Source: Synergistaceae bacterium DZ-S4 (GTDB lineage: Bacteria; Synergistota; Synergistia; Synergistales; Synergistaceae). Taken from it: 64,000 bases of DNA. The DNA lies in assembly GCA_025943965.1 (NCBI GenBank), contig JAPCWD010000002.1:124001-188000 (forward strand), given 5' to 3'. This document shows, piece after piece, positions 26,312 to 35,003 of this stretch. The translations under genes and the position numbers were made by a program. Position 1 is the first letter of the stretch; every line of letters begins with the position of its first letter. The notes below the pieces were generated by a model. That model saw nothing but the letters and a program-made list of their open reading frames with translations, was not told the DNA's origin and searched no databases.

Positions 26312-27397
26312 ATGGGTAAAACTTTGATGAAGGGGACTGAAGCGATCGCCGAGGCTGCCATCCAGGCCGGATGCAAGTATTTCTACGGTTATCCGATAAC
26401 CCCTCAGAATGAGATCCCGGAATATATGTCGAAACGCCTATTTGAGGTCGGGGGGGTCTATCTTCAGGCAGAGAGCGAAGTTGCAGCTTCAAACATGATA
26501 CTTGGTGGCGGCGCGACGGGCGAGAGGGTGATGACCAGTTCCTCAAGTCCGGGCATATCTCTTATGTCAGAGTCCATAAGCTATATAGCCGGGCAGGAAG
26601 TACCCGTAGTGGTGGTCAATGTGGTCAGGGCGGGCCCGGGATTGGGAGGCATACTGCCTTCGCAGTCAGACTACAACCAGGCTACCTGTGGCATAGGCCA
26701 CGGAGATTTCAATCTGATCGTCCTGGCTCCTGGGTCGCTCCAGGAGGCGGTGAACATGATGCAGAAAGCATTCGACCTGGCACAGACATACAGGACTCCG
26801 GTAATGGTCCTCTGCGACGGAGTGATAGGTCAGATAATGGAAGCAGTAGAGATCCCGCCGGGACATGGGAAAAACCTTTCACAGCCGGAAAAATGGGCGT
26901 GCGGATACATGAGGGAAAGGGGCGGGAAGCGAAACATAATCAGGAGCCTCTTTCTCGATCCTGAAGAACTGGAAGCGCACAACAGGAAGCTGGAAGCGAA
27001 ATGGCATGAGATCGAAAAAAACGAGACCTCATGCGAAAAATATCTTACTGACGATGCTGAAGTCGTGATCTCAGCGTTCGGGACCGTCGGAAGGATAGCA
27101 AGATCCGCAGTGGATGATCTCCGTTCGGAAGGGTACAGGGTCGGCCTCATAAGGCCCCTGATCGTCAGTCCCTTTCCGTATGATGATTTCGAAAGCCTTA
27201 TGCCCAAATGCAGACATATCCTTGACGTGGAAATGAACTGGGGGCAGATGCTGAAAGATGTTAAAAGAGGCGTCAGATACAGCCTGCCGGTAAGTTTTTA
27301 CGGGCGTTCGGGCGGCATGTGCCCGGGTGTGTCAGAGATCGAAGAAGAGTGCCGCAAGATATTCGCGGAGCTCTCCGGCAAGGGAGGGGACCTATAA
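26312..27397 (+). CDS. vorB: 2-oxoacid:ferredoxin oxidoreductase subunit alpha (VorB type)
   Basis: 361 residues. LMKGTEAIAEAAIQAGC then FYGYPITPQNEIPEYM and the pyrimidine-binding domain VYLQAESEVAASNMILGGG identify the alpha subunit. PSQSDYNQATCGIGHGDF is typical of VorB/KorA. The separate four-subunit layout and the buk neighbour favour branched-chain 2-oxoacids (valine, leucine and isoleucine keto acids) over 2-oxoglutarate; the sequence alone does not decide. Start ATG 26312; TAATG overlap with the next gene. Confidence 0.9.
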   Translation: MGKTLMKGTEAIAEAAIQAGCKYFYGYPITPQNEIPEYMSKRLFEVGGVYLQAESEVAASNMILGGGATGERVMTSSSSPGISLMSESISYIAGQEVPVVVVNVVRAGPGLGGILPSQSDYNQATCGIGHGDFNLIVLAPGSLQEAVNMMQKAFDLAQTYRTPVMVLCDGVIGQIMEAVEIPPGHGKNLSQPEKWACGYMRERGGKRNIIRSLFLDPEELEAHNRKLEAKWHEIEKNETSCEKYLTDDAEVVISAFGTVGRIARSAVDDLRSEGYRVGLIRPLIVSPFPYDDFESLMPKCRHILDVEMNWGQMLKDVKRGVRYSLPVSFYGRSGGMCPGVSEIEEECRKIFAELSGKGGDL

Positions 27398-28143
27398 TGG
27401 CAGAAAAGATAGTATACCAGAGGCCCAGAAGCTGGATAGAGGGAGTCCATTCACACTATTGCCCCGGGTGCACCCACGGGATCATCCACAGAATGATATG
27501 CGAGACTCTTGATGAACTGGATATCCAGGATATAACTACCGGCGTCGCCCCTGTGGGATGCGCTGCGCTCATGTACGGTTACATAGACACGGATTTTATT
27601 GAAGCTCCCCACGGCAGGGCTCCCGCCGTAGCGACAGGGTTCAAGAGGATAAGGCCTGATAGGCTGATATTCACGTATCAGGGGGACGGTGACCTTGCCT
27701 CGATAGGCATGGGAGAGATAGTCCATGCTGCTAACCGTTCAGAGAACATCACCGTAATATTTGTAAACAATGCCATATACGGCATGACCGGGGGACAGAT
27801 GGCGCCGACCACGCTGATCGGGCAGAAGACTACGACCACCCCCGGCGGCCGTGATCCGCAGAGGGCAGGTTACCCGATCAGGATGTCTGAACTGCTCGCA
27901 TCCCTTGCCTCTCCCTGCTACATAGAAAGAGTTTCGGCCGCGAAGCCTGCCCATCTCAACGGACTCAAAAAGGCAATAAGGAAGGCATTCAAAAACCAGA
28001 TGGAAAACAAGGGCTTCTCATTTGTCGAGGTCCTCTCAACATGTCCGACCAACTGGGGAATGAGGCCGACAGACGCGTGCGACTGGCTTGTCAATAACAT
28101 GATCCCCTATTATCCCCTTGGGGTATTCAAGGATTTTAAGTAA
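27397..28143 (+). CDS. vorA: 2-oxoacid:ferredoxin oxidoreductase subunit beta (TPP-binding, VorA type)
   Basis: 248 residues. HYCPGCTHGIIHRM, the TPP/Mg motif GDGDLASIGMGEIVHAANRS with NN (VIFVNNAIYGMTGGQMAPTT), and CPTNWGM are diagnostic. It catalyses decarboxylation of the 2-oxoacid and forms acyl-CoA. Translationally coupled to vorB (TAATG). Confidence 0.93.
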   Translation: MAEKIVYQRPRSWIEGVHSHYCPGCTHGIIHRMICETLDELDIQDITTGVAPVGCAALMYGYIDTDFIEAPHGRAPAVATGFKRIRPDRLIFTYQGDGDLASIGMGEIVHAANRSENITVIFVNNAIYGMTGGQMAPTTLIGQKTTTTPGGRDPQRAGYPIRMSELLASLASPCYIERVSAAKPAHLNGLKKAIRKAFKNQMENKGFSFVEVLSTCPTNWGMRPTDACDWLVNNMIPYYPLGVFKDFK

Positions 28144-28158
28144 GGGAGGTCCGGCTGG

Positions 28159-28710
28159 ATGTCTGATCACACACGAACGCTCTTTTGCGCAGGTTTTGGA
28201 GGTCAGGGTGTAATGGTCCTGGGGCAGCTCGTGGCATACGGGGCCATAAAAGAAGGCAAATACGTTACCTGGCTTCCTTCGTATGGACCCGAGATGAGAG
28301 GGGGGACAGCGAACTGCGGGGTAACTGTCAGCGACAGGGAGATAGGCTCGCCCTTTGTAACAAGACCGGATGTGGTGGTTGCTCTCAACCAGCCTTCTCT
28401 CGATAAATACGAAGCCTCTGTCAAATCCGGCGGTGTTTTGATCTATAACAGTGACATGGCCAAATACACGCCCACGAGAGAGGACATCAGGGTCATTCCG
28501 GTCGATGCCTCGCAGATCGCGGGAAACCTTGGCAACGAAAGGGCGGTAAATGTAGTCATACTCGGAGTTGTCATAGCAATGTCCGATTTCATTTCTGACG
28601 ATACCGCCAGGGAGATCATCAGACAAAAACTTGGCGCCAGAAAACCCGAGTTCCTTGAAAGCAACATGAAAGCCTATGAGGAAGGAAAAAAGATCGGGCT
28701 TTCAAGCTGA
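28159..28710 (+). CDS. vorC: 2-oxoacid:ferredoxin oxidoreductase subunit gamma (VorC type)
   Basis: 183 residues: [20 protein letters not shown], then [18 protein letters not shown], the gamma-subunit signatures. Last gene of the buk-ATPase-ferredoxin-alpha-beta-gamma operon, with a terminator 55 bases downstream. Confidence 0.93.
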   Translation: MSDHTRTLFCAGFGGQGVMVLGQLVAYGAIKEGKYVTWLPSYGPEMRGGTANCGVTVSDREIGSPFVTRPDVVVALNQPSLDKYEASVKSGGVLIYNSDMAKYTPTREDIRVIPVDASQIAGNLGNERAVNVVILGVVIAMSDFISDDTAREIIRQKLGARKPEFLESNMKAYEEGKKIGLSS

Positions 28711-28764
28711 CGAAAACATTTTTTACATTGCCCATTATTGCCGCATTACAGCCGGCAGCATGAT

Positions 28765-28806
28765 AAACCTCCGCACATTTCTGACCGGATATGCGGGGGT
28801 TTTTTA
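28765..28806 (+). terminator. rho-independent terminator of the vor operon
   Basis: AAACCTCCGCA and TGCGGGGGTTT pair (one G/U), with a 16-base loop and a TTTTTT tail. Confidence 0.8.
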
Positions 28807-28955
28807 TGTTCTGACCGGACAGCGGCGGTATCAGCTTCGGCAGATCACCATAAAATCCACACATTTACATCATAAAATCTCCATAAGCTCTTGGTAGGCT
28901 TGCATCACCGGATATCAAACGGTGATTCTGACAATAAAACTGGAGGTCGATGTAG

Positions 28956-29558
28956 ATGAAAAAGAAAATACTTGCAGCGGCAATATTGGTCCTCGTATTT
29001 GCGGGAAGCGCAATGGCGGCTCCCGGATGGGGAGGAAAAGGAGGTAAATGCGGACCCGGCGGGGGCATGCCTATGGGCTTCGGCCAGCAGATGTGGCAGG
29101 ACTCAGCTCCCGAAGTGAGGGCGAAGATGGATGAGAGAGCGAAGCTCCATATCGATCTGAGGGCAGAGCTCCAGAAGGATATTCCGAATAAGGCAAAAGC
29201 CCGTGATATACACGAGAAGATACAGAAGCTGGACCGGGAGATCGAAGCCGCCCAATTTGAGGAGATACTTAAGGATCCCTCAAAGTTCAAAGCCAGGGCA
29301 ACGGGTCCCAGGCACGAATTTTCCCCTGAGGACAGAGCAACGCTGGAAGAGATAAGGAAGCTCCATTCCGAGATGAGGACCGAGCTTCAGAAAGAGACGC
29401 CGAACAAGGCAAAGATCCGCGATCTTCACACAAAGATACAGAAGATAAAAAATGACCGTGACAATGCACGCTTAGAAGAGATGCTCAAAAGCCCCGAGGC
29501 TTTCAAAAATAGCCGCGGTTATGGCTGGGGATGCAAAAACGGTCAGCCGCAGCAGTAG
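28956..29558 (+). CDS. Spy/CpxP-like periplasmic protein with an internal duplication
   Basis: 200 residues. Signal peptide about 1-21 (ending SAMAA), a Gly/Met-rich stretch, then two helical copies: residues about 53-107 (KLHIDLRAELQKDIPNKAKA) and 131-185 (KLHSEMRTELQKETPNKAKI), each with LQK-[DE]-x-PNKAK-x-RD-[IL]-H-x-KIQK and ending in EE-[IM]-LK. The first copy lies in line with LTxxQ-type Spy/CpxP proteins, which are small periplasmic chaperone-like stress factors. Upstream of, and on the same strand as, a two-component system and an efflux operon; inference: a stress-induced chaperone or sensor partner. The C-terminus is Gly/Gln-rich. Confidence 0.8.
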   Translation: MKKKILAAAILVLVFAGSAMAAPGWGGKGGKCGPGGGMPMGFGQQMWQDSAPEVRAKMDERAKLHIDLRAELQKDIPNKAKARDIHEKIQKLDREIEAAQFEEILKDPSKFKARATGPRHEFSPEDRATLEEIRKLHSEMRTELQKETPNKAKIRDLHTKIQKIKNDRDNARLEEMLKSPEAFKNSRGYGWGCKNGQPQQ

Positions 29559-29566
29559 TTTGGACC

Positions 29567-29608
29567 TTCGAAGCCGAAGCCATACAGATCGACGGCTCCG
29601 GCTTCGAA
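29567..29608. terminator. hairpin after the Spy-like gene
   Basis: Arms TTCGAAGCCGAAGCC and GGCTCCGGCTTCGAA pair over 15 bp with one A/C mismatch, 8 bases after the stop, and T-rich DNA follows about 12 bases later. Probably a weak terminator or mRNA-stabilising structure. Confidence 0.55.
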
Positions 29609-29735
29609 ATACCGTCATTATTTTTAATTTTTACTGCAATATAATTTCCTGATTTATGACAAAATAGTTATTGATATTTATGTATGATAATAAGAGGCGG
29701 GACGATCAAAGATCTTTTTCGGGGCGGTGGGAGCG

Positions 29736-30419
29736 GTGACAAAGATACTTATTGTAGAAGACGAAAAAGCAATAGCGGATGTAGAAAAGGCCTACGTGCT
29801 CCGGGAAGGATACGAAGCAGACATTGCGAGGGACGGGGTGGAAGCCCTCAGGATGTTCAATGAGGGAGTCTACGATCTTGTGCTTCTCGACCTGATGCTG
29901 CCAGGTATGAAAGGCGAAAGGGTCTGTGAAGAAATAAGGGCGGCGTCAACAGCTCCCATAATAATGGTCACAGCAAAAAGCGGTGAGGATGATGTCATAG
30001 CAGGACTTGACGCCGGCGCGGATGACTACATCATAAAGCCGTTCAGTCCAAGGGTCCTCATGGCACGGATAAGGGCCAACCTCAGAAACACCGACCGCTC
30101 CGGGACAGGAAGCACCGGGATATTAAAAATAGGACAGGATGTAGAGATAGACAACGACAAACTGACAGTGACTAAAAAAGGCAAGCATATCCCCCTCACT
30201 AAAAATGAATTTATGATCTTTTCAAAGATGGCCTCAAGGCCGGAAAAGACATGGACAAGGGACGAACTTATAATCCATGCACTTGGATATGAATACGAAG
30301 GTTTTGAAAGATCGATAGACAGCTATATCAAAAACATAAGAAAAAAACTTGCAGATCCCGAACACGATAACGGATACATAAAAACAGTCCATGGTTTCGG
30401 ATACAGGATCTCGGAGTAA
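29736..30419 (+). CDS. OmpR/PhoB-family response regulator
   Basis: 227 residues. Receiver domain: KILIVEDEKAIAD acidic pair, phospho-Asp in VLLDLMLPGMKG, Thr in VTAKSG, Lys in IIKPFS. The C-terminal winged helix has the recognition part (RSIDSYIKNIRKKL) and GYIKTVHGFGYR. Start GTG 29736 gives the usual VTKILIVEDE N-terminus; GTG 29727 would add three residues. The sensor kinase gene starts 4 bases after its stop, so the two form one transcript. Likely targets are the neighbouring Spy-like and efflux genes (inference). Confidence 0.92.
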   Translation: MTKILIVEDEKAIADVEKAYVLREGYEADIARDGVEALRMFNEGVYDLVLLDLMLPGMKGERVCEEIRAASTAPIIMVTAKSGEDDVIAGLDAGADDYIIKPFSPRVLMARIRANLRNTDRSGTGSTGILKIGQDVEIDNDKLTVTKKGKHIPLTKNEFMIFSKMASRPEKTWTRDELIIHALGYEYEGFERSIDSYIKNIRKKLADPEHDNGYIKTVHGFGYRISE

Positions 30420-30423
30420 GCTG

Positions 30424-31821
30424 ATGAAGCGTTCACTGCGGACCCAGATGCTTTTCCAGTACGTGGTCATCGTCATAATATGCATGCTGGTGATACCTGC
30501 CGGTATATCAAAACTGCTGGACAGGCAGTTTCGCCTTTTTTCTTCCGACAGGCTCCGCGAAGATCAGCAGGAGGCAGTACGGATCCTCGAAGAGAACTAC
30601 GACTTACGAGGTCATTGGGACATAACTGCTCTCTCCGGACTGAGGGGGGACATCCTCCGATGGCCTATGGTCCATGCGGCTCTCTATGATCCGGAAGGGA
30701 TACTGATAGCCGAGTTCAGGCGGCCGATGAGACATGGCGCCATGAGGGGACCTATGATGAACAGCAGCAGTGATGACCGGGGTTTTGTCAGTCCCGGAAG
30801 AGGTGAACTGGCAATGAACGAATTTCCGGTGTCTTCCGGAGGCAAGGTCGTTGGCAGTGTCCGTTTCCTCTGCCTGCCCTTCATTGAGAGCAGGGAAGGC
30901 ATCTTCCTGAAGAAATTCAATTCCCATATGAAATATGCAATAGGGTTCATGCTCATAATTGCGGTCATCATATCTTTTGTAATGGCTGACTTGATCAGCC
31001 GGCCTGTCCTGAATGTCTCAAAGATGGCGTCGCTTATAGGCAAGGGCAGGTATCAGGCGGATGAAGGCCTGAAGTCGGATATCACGGAACTTCAGGCACT
31101 CATAGACAGCATTAAAAGGCTCGGCCTGGGCCTTGAAGAACAGGAAGAGCTCCGTAAGAGGCTTATGAGCGACATAGCGCACGAACTCAGGAACCCTCTC
31201 GCGATAATCAAATCACACCTTGAGGCTTTTGAGGACGGGGTCTGGGAACCTACAAGAGAGAGGATCAAGCTCACTGTGGATGAAATAGACAGGCTTTCAA
31301 AGATGATCTCCGAGATCGAAAAGCTAACTTCGATAGAGAATGCCGGAAATGGCATCGTGCTTGGATCGGCTGATCTGTCCAATTTGACGGAGAGGGTCGC
31401 CATGACGTTCGACCCCCTCTACAGGTCAAAGTCCGTAGATCTGAAAAGGGAGATAGAGGCAGATGTATTCCTGGCAGCAGATGAGACGAAGATAAGGCAG
31501 GCAGTCGAAAACCTTCTTTCCAACGCGCTCAGATACACCGACAGCGGCGGGACCGTGACTCTCTCCCTTGTCAGATCGGACGGCGCGGCAGATATCAAAG
31601 TCAGTGACACGGGCATAGGCATATCCGAGCAGGACCTGCCATATATCTTTGAACGTTTCTACAGGACAGACAAGTCACGTACCAGGTCAAGCGGAGGACT
31701 CGGCATAGGCCTGGCAATAACCAGGGCGATAGTTGAAGCCCACGGCGGCAAAGTCATGGCCGAAAGCAGGGAAGGCGAAGGCAGTACATTTACAATTACG
31801 CTTCCTCTCAATAAATCATAG
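30424..31821 (+). CDS. Sensor histidine kinase
   Basis: 465 residues. Membrane helix about 9-29, periplasmic sensor about 30-175 (includes a Met/Arg-rich patch, RRPMRHGAMRGPMMN), second helix about 180-200, HAMP-like segment, HisKA with H in MSDIAHELRNPLAII, then HATPase with N-box NLLSNALRYTDSG and G-boxes VSDTGIGISEQDL and GGLGIGLAI. Inner-membrane partner of the regulator just upstream. The Met-rich periplasmic patch could bind copper or other metals, but that is only a hint. Confidence 0.92.
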   Translation: MKRSLRTQMLFQYVVIVIICMLVIPAGISKLLDRQFRLFSSDRLREDQQEAVRILEENYDLRGHWDITALSGLRGDILRWPMVHAALYDPEGILIAEFRRPMRHGAMRGPMMNSSSDDRGFVSPGRGELAMNEFPVSSGGKVVGSVRFLCLPFIESREGIFLKKFNSHMKYAIGFMLIIAVIISFVMADLISRPVLNVSKMASLIGKGRYQADEGLKSDITELQALIDSIKRLGLGLEEQEELRKRLMSDIAHELRNPLAIIKSHLEAFEDGVWEPTRERIKLTVDEIDRLSKMISEIEKLTSIENAGNGIVLGSADLSNLTERVAMTFDPLYRSKSVDLKREIEADVFLAADETKIRQAVENLLSNALRYTDSGGTVTLSLVRSDGAADIKVSDTGIGISEQDLPYIFERFYRTDKSRTRSSGGLGIGLAITRAIVEAHGGKVMAESREGEGSTFTITLPLNKS

Positions 31822-31848
31822 ATAGTTAACTCGGAGGTGCATTGTCCG

Positions 31849-33096
31849 TTGAGAAATAAACTGATCGCTGCGGCACTAATGATTTGGATCCTCTCAGCCG
31901 GAACTGCAATGGCGGAGACATTGACACTTGAAGCCTGCATAGATACTGCATTGGAGAAGCACCCGGATATGGTCGCAGCAGCGGCAGAAGTTGCTTCAAA
32001 GAAGGCCGCGGTAGGGCAGAGCGCCGCGGACAGCAGGCCGCAGGTGAGTGCAGGGGCTTCCTATACAAGGAGCGACAGTACCGACTCCACAGACGATTCA
32101 GGAAGGTACAGCACCTCCGTTTCGCTTGAACAGTCTGTCTACGACTGGGGTAAAAGGGGCCTCCGGATAGAGGGGGCAAAGATAAACATGAGTGCCGCGG
32201 AAGCGGAATACATGGATACAAGGGACAAGGTCATCGCAGCGGTCAGGTCGGCATATTACAACCTTAACAGAGCTGTAAGGCAGCATGAGGTTGCAAAGGC
32301 CAGGTATGACAATTACCAGAAGAGGCTCTCCTGGGCGAGGTCCTACTACGAGGTCGGTACAAAGCCCAAAATTGAGGTGACAAAGGCTGAAGCTGACCTT
32401 GCAAATTCAAAGCTGACGCTTGTCAAGGCCGGGTCAGCGGCAGAGCAGTACAGGGCGCAGCTTGCCTCGGCAATGGGCCTGCCGATGATGGAAATAAAAG
32501 ACTTTGCAGATGTCCTCACCTATGAAGACTGGGGGGTGCCGATCGGAGAAGCGGTAGAAAAAGCTCTTTCAAACAGGCCCGACCTTGTTTCACAGCGCAG
32601 GAAGGTCGAATATGCCGAAACCCTTGTTGCATTGCAAAAAAAAGGACTCTCTCCCGAAATCAGCGCTTCAGCGGGATACACCGCATACGGAAGCGCTCCC
32701 TTTGACGACAATGGATGGAACGCCAAACTTTCACTAAGTTTTCCCATATATGACGGGGGACTTACCAGAAGCAGAGTCGAAGGGGCCGAGGCTGACCTTG
32801 TTTCGGCAAAGGCACAGTTTGATGCCGCATCGAACAATGTGATGCTTGAGGTAAGGAAGGCCTGGCATGCACTGGCTGAGGCTAAAGAGGCGCTTAATGC
32901 CTCCCTTGAAGCCGAGAGGCAGGCCAGGGAGACTTATGAACTGGCTGAAGGGCGCTACGAAGCGGGAGTGGGAAGCAGTCTTGAGATATCCGATGCAGTC
33001 GAAAGCTACGCCTCGGCCCAGACAAACACCATCCTCTCGCTCTATGAATGCAAGGCAAAGCGCCTTGATCTCGAAAAGGCCATGGGAGGTCTTTAA
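31849..33096 (+). CDS. TolC-family outer membrane efflux protein
   Basis: 415 residues. Signal peptide (ending GTAMA), then LTLEACIDTALEKHPDM and the duplicated helical OEP pattern (AYYNLNRAVRQHEVAKARYDNYQ ... EVRKAWHALAEAKEALNAS) of TolC trimers. Start TTG 31849, 12 bases after GGAGG; GTG 31837 overlaps the Shine-Dalgarno sequence and is less likely. It forms the outer-membrane channel of the tripartite system made with the next three genes, which follow with a 2-base gap. Confidence 0.88.
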   Translation: MRNKLIAAALMIWILSAGTAMAETLTLEACIDTALEKHPDMVAAAAEVASKKAAVGQSAADSRPQVSAGASYTRSDSTDSTDDSGRYSTSVSLEQSVYDWGKRGLRIEGAKINMSAAEAEYMDTRDKVIAAVRSAYYNLNRAVRQHEVAKARYDNYQKRLSWARSYYEVGTKPKIEVTKAEADLANSKLTLVKAGSAAEQYRAQLASAMGLPMMEIKDFADVLTYEDWGVPIGEAVEKALSNRPDLVSQRRKVEYAETLVALQKKGLSPEISASAGYTAYGSAPFDDNGWNAKLSLSFPIYDGGLTRSRVEGAEADLVSAKAQFDAASNNVMLEVRKAWHALAEAKEALNASLEAERQARETYELAEGRYEAGVGSSLEISDAVESYASAQTNTILSLYECKAKRLDLEKAMGGL

Positions 33097-33098
33097 GA

Positions 33099-34301
33099 AT
33101 GAACATTGCAGGCAGGAAAATTTCAAAAAAACTTAAGGGCAGGATCATCGGAGCAGTACTCTTGCTGGCCGCGCTGTTTGGGGTAATTTACTGGAATTAC
33201 GGCAGAAGTTCTGATGAGATAAGCTACAGGACAGAAAGGGCAGTCAGGTCGGATCTGCGTTCAGTCATACAGGCCACCGGCACCCTTGATGCTGTGGAAA
33301 CTGTGGATGTCGGTACCCAGATATCAGGCACAGTCAGGGAAATATACATCGACTACAACAGTGTAGTAAAAAAAGGACAGATCATTGCTGAGATAGATTC
33401 GGCCACACAGGAGGCCGACGTTGCACAGGCAGAGGCGAACCTTATGGCAGCCAGAGCAGATCTTATGAATTCTGAGGCAGTATTTGCCAATGCCGAAAAG
33501 AGCCTTTCCAGAACAAGGAAATTGGCTGAAAAGGACCTGATAGCAAAAGCTGATATCGATACAGACGAAAAAACCTACCTTACTGCAAGGGCACAGGTCG
33601 CTGCGTCAAAAGCAAGGATCAGTCAGTATGACGCCACTCTGAGAAAAACAAGGATCAACCTGGGTTATACAAAGATATACTCTCCAGTGGACGGGGTGGT
33701 GGTATCCAAGAACGTTGAGAAGGGACAGACTGTCGCGGCAAGTTATCAGACCCCGAGCATTGCGGAGATAGCGAAGGATCTCAGCCAGATGCAGGTCGAA
33801 GTCAATGTCGACGAGGCCGATATCGGAGGAGTGAGGGAGGGACAGAAGGCGACCTTTACAGTTGATGCCCATCCCAACGAACCGTTCGAAGGAAAAGTTA
33901 CTCAGGTGCGCTTTTCGCCTACAACTACCGACAACGTAGTTACATATGCGGTAATAGTGAGAGTCTCCAATGATAAGGGACTCCTGATGCCGGGGATGAC
34001 TGCAAATGTCTCGCTTATCGTTGAAGAACGGCAGGATGTGATCGTGGTTCCGAACAGCGCTTTCAGGTTCAAGCCCGCGGATCCTTCAGCAAACCAGAAG
34101 CAGCAGGGGCCTCCCGGGATGGGTGCACAGACAGTGGCTGAAGTAAAGGCCCCGGCTGTATACATGCTCAATAAAAAAGCCCCGGTAAGGATCGAGGTCA
34201 AAAAAGGCATATCAGACGGACAGAACACGGAGATAATCTCCGGGCTCAAAGAGGGCGATGAGGTAATTACGGGGATCATCGTTCCCAACGGAGCGAAATA
34301 G
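33099..34301 (+). CDS. macA: MacA-like periplasmic adaptor (membrane fusion protein)
   Basis: 400 residues. N-terminal membrane anchor about 14-33, lipoyl-like half-motifs TVDVGTQISGTVREIYIDYN and PVDGVVVSKNVEKGQTV, an alpha-hairpin between them, and a C-terminal beta-barrel/membrane-proximal part with an extended Gln/Pro-rich insertion. Links TolC to the MacB transporter. ATG directly at 33099. Confidence 0.9.
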   Translation: MNIAGRKISKKLKGRIIGAVLLLAALFGVIYWNYGRSSDEISYRTERAVRSDLRSVIQATGTLDAVETVDVGTQISGTVREIYIDYNSVVKKGQIIAEIDSATQEADVAQAEANLMAARADLMNSEAVFANAEKSLSRTRKLAEKDLIAKADIDTDEKTYLTARAQVAASKARISQYDATLRKTRINLGYTKIYSPVDGVVVSKNVEKGQTVAASYQTPSIAEIAKDLSQMQVEVNVDEADIGGVREGQKATFTVDAHPNEPFEGKVTQVRFSPTTTDNVVTYAVIVRVSNDKGLLMPGMTANVSLIVEERQDVIVVPNSAFRFKPADPSANQKQQGPPGMGAQTVAEVKAPAVYMLNKKAPVRIEVKKGISDGQNTEIISGLKEGDEVITGIIVPNGAK

Positions 34302-35003
34302 ATGACATTGGTAGAACTGAAGGATATCCGCAAAAGCTTCAGCATGGGCAGAGAGGAAGTGGAGATACTCCATGGGATAAGCCTCTCTGTTGAAAAGGGT
34401 GAGTTCGTTGCGATGATGGGCCCTTCGGGCTCAGGAAAGTCAACTACTATGAACATTCTCGGGTGTTTGGATAAACCAACATCCGGGACATATTTTCTTA
34501 ACGGACAGAATATCAATGACCTTGAAAGCGATGAGCTTGCGGTGATAAGAAACAGGACGATCGGTTTCGTCTTTCAGGGATTCAACCTGCTGCAGAAGAC
34601 AAGCGCGTTGGAGAACGTAGAGCTTCCGCTCCTATATGCAGGAATGCAGAAAAAAGAACGCAGGGAGAGGGCTAAAGAAGCCCTCATCCAGATGGGACTG
34701 GAAGACAGGCTATACCACGAGCCGACACAGCTTTCGGGGGGCCAGCAGCAGAGAGTCGCGATCGCACGGGGCATAGTAAACAGGGCCCCTATCCTTATGG
34801 CTGATGAACCTACCGGAAATCTTGACTCGAAGACAAGCGACGAAATAATGGGACTGTTCAAAAAGATCAACGAGAAAGAGGGGACAACGATACTGTTGGT
34901 CACCCATGAACCTGACGTCGCCGCTTACGCAAAGAGGATAGTTCATTTCAAGGATGGCATGATAACGAGCGATGAACCAAACCGGATGGTGAAAAGCGCA
35001 TGA
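34302..35003 (+). CDS. macB: MacB-type ABC transporter ATPase
   Basis: 233 residues. Walker A GPSGSGKSTTMNILG, signature [14 protein letters not shown], Walker B ILMADEPTGNLD, H-loop THEPDVA: the MacB/LolD subfamily. In E. coli MacB this domain is fused to the permease; here it is a separate gene. It follows macA with no gap and overlaps the permease (ATGA). Confidence 0.92.
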   Translation: MTLVELKDIRKSFSMGREEVEILHGISLSVEKGEFVAMMGPSGSGKSTTMNILGCLDKPTSGTYFLNGQNINDLESDELAVIRNRTIGFVFQGFNLLQKTSALENVELPLLYAGMQKKERRERAKEALIQMGLEDRLYHEPTQLSGGQQQRVAIARGIVNRAPILMADEPTGNLDSKTSDEIMGLFKKINEKEGTTILLVTHEPDVAAYAKRIVHFKDGMITSDEPNRMVKSA

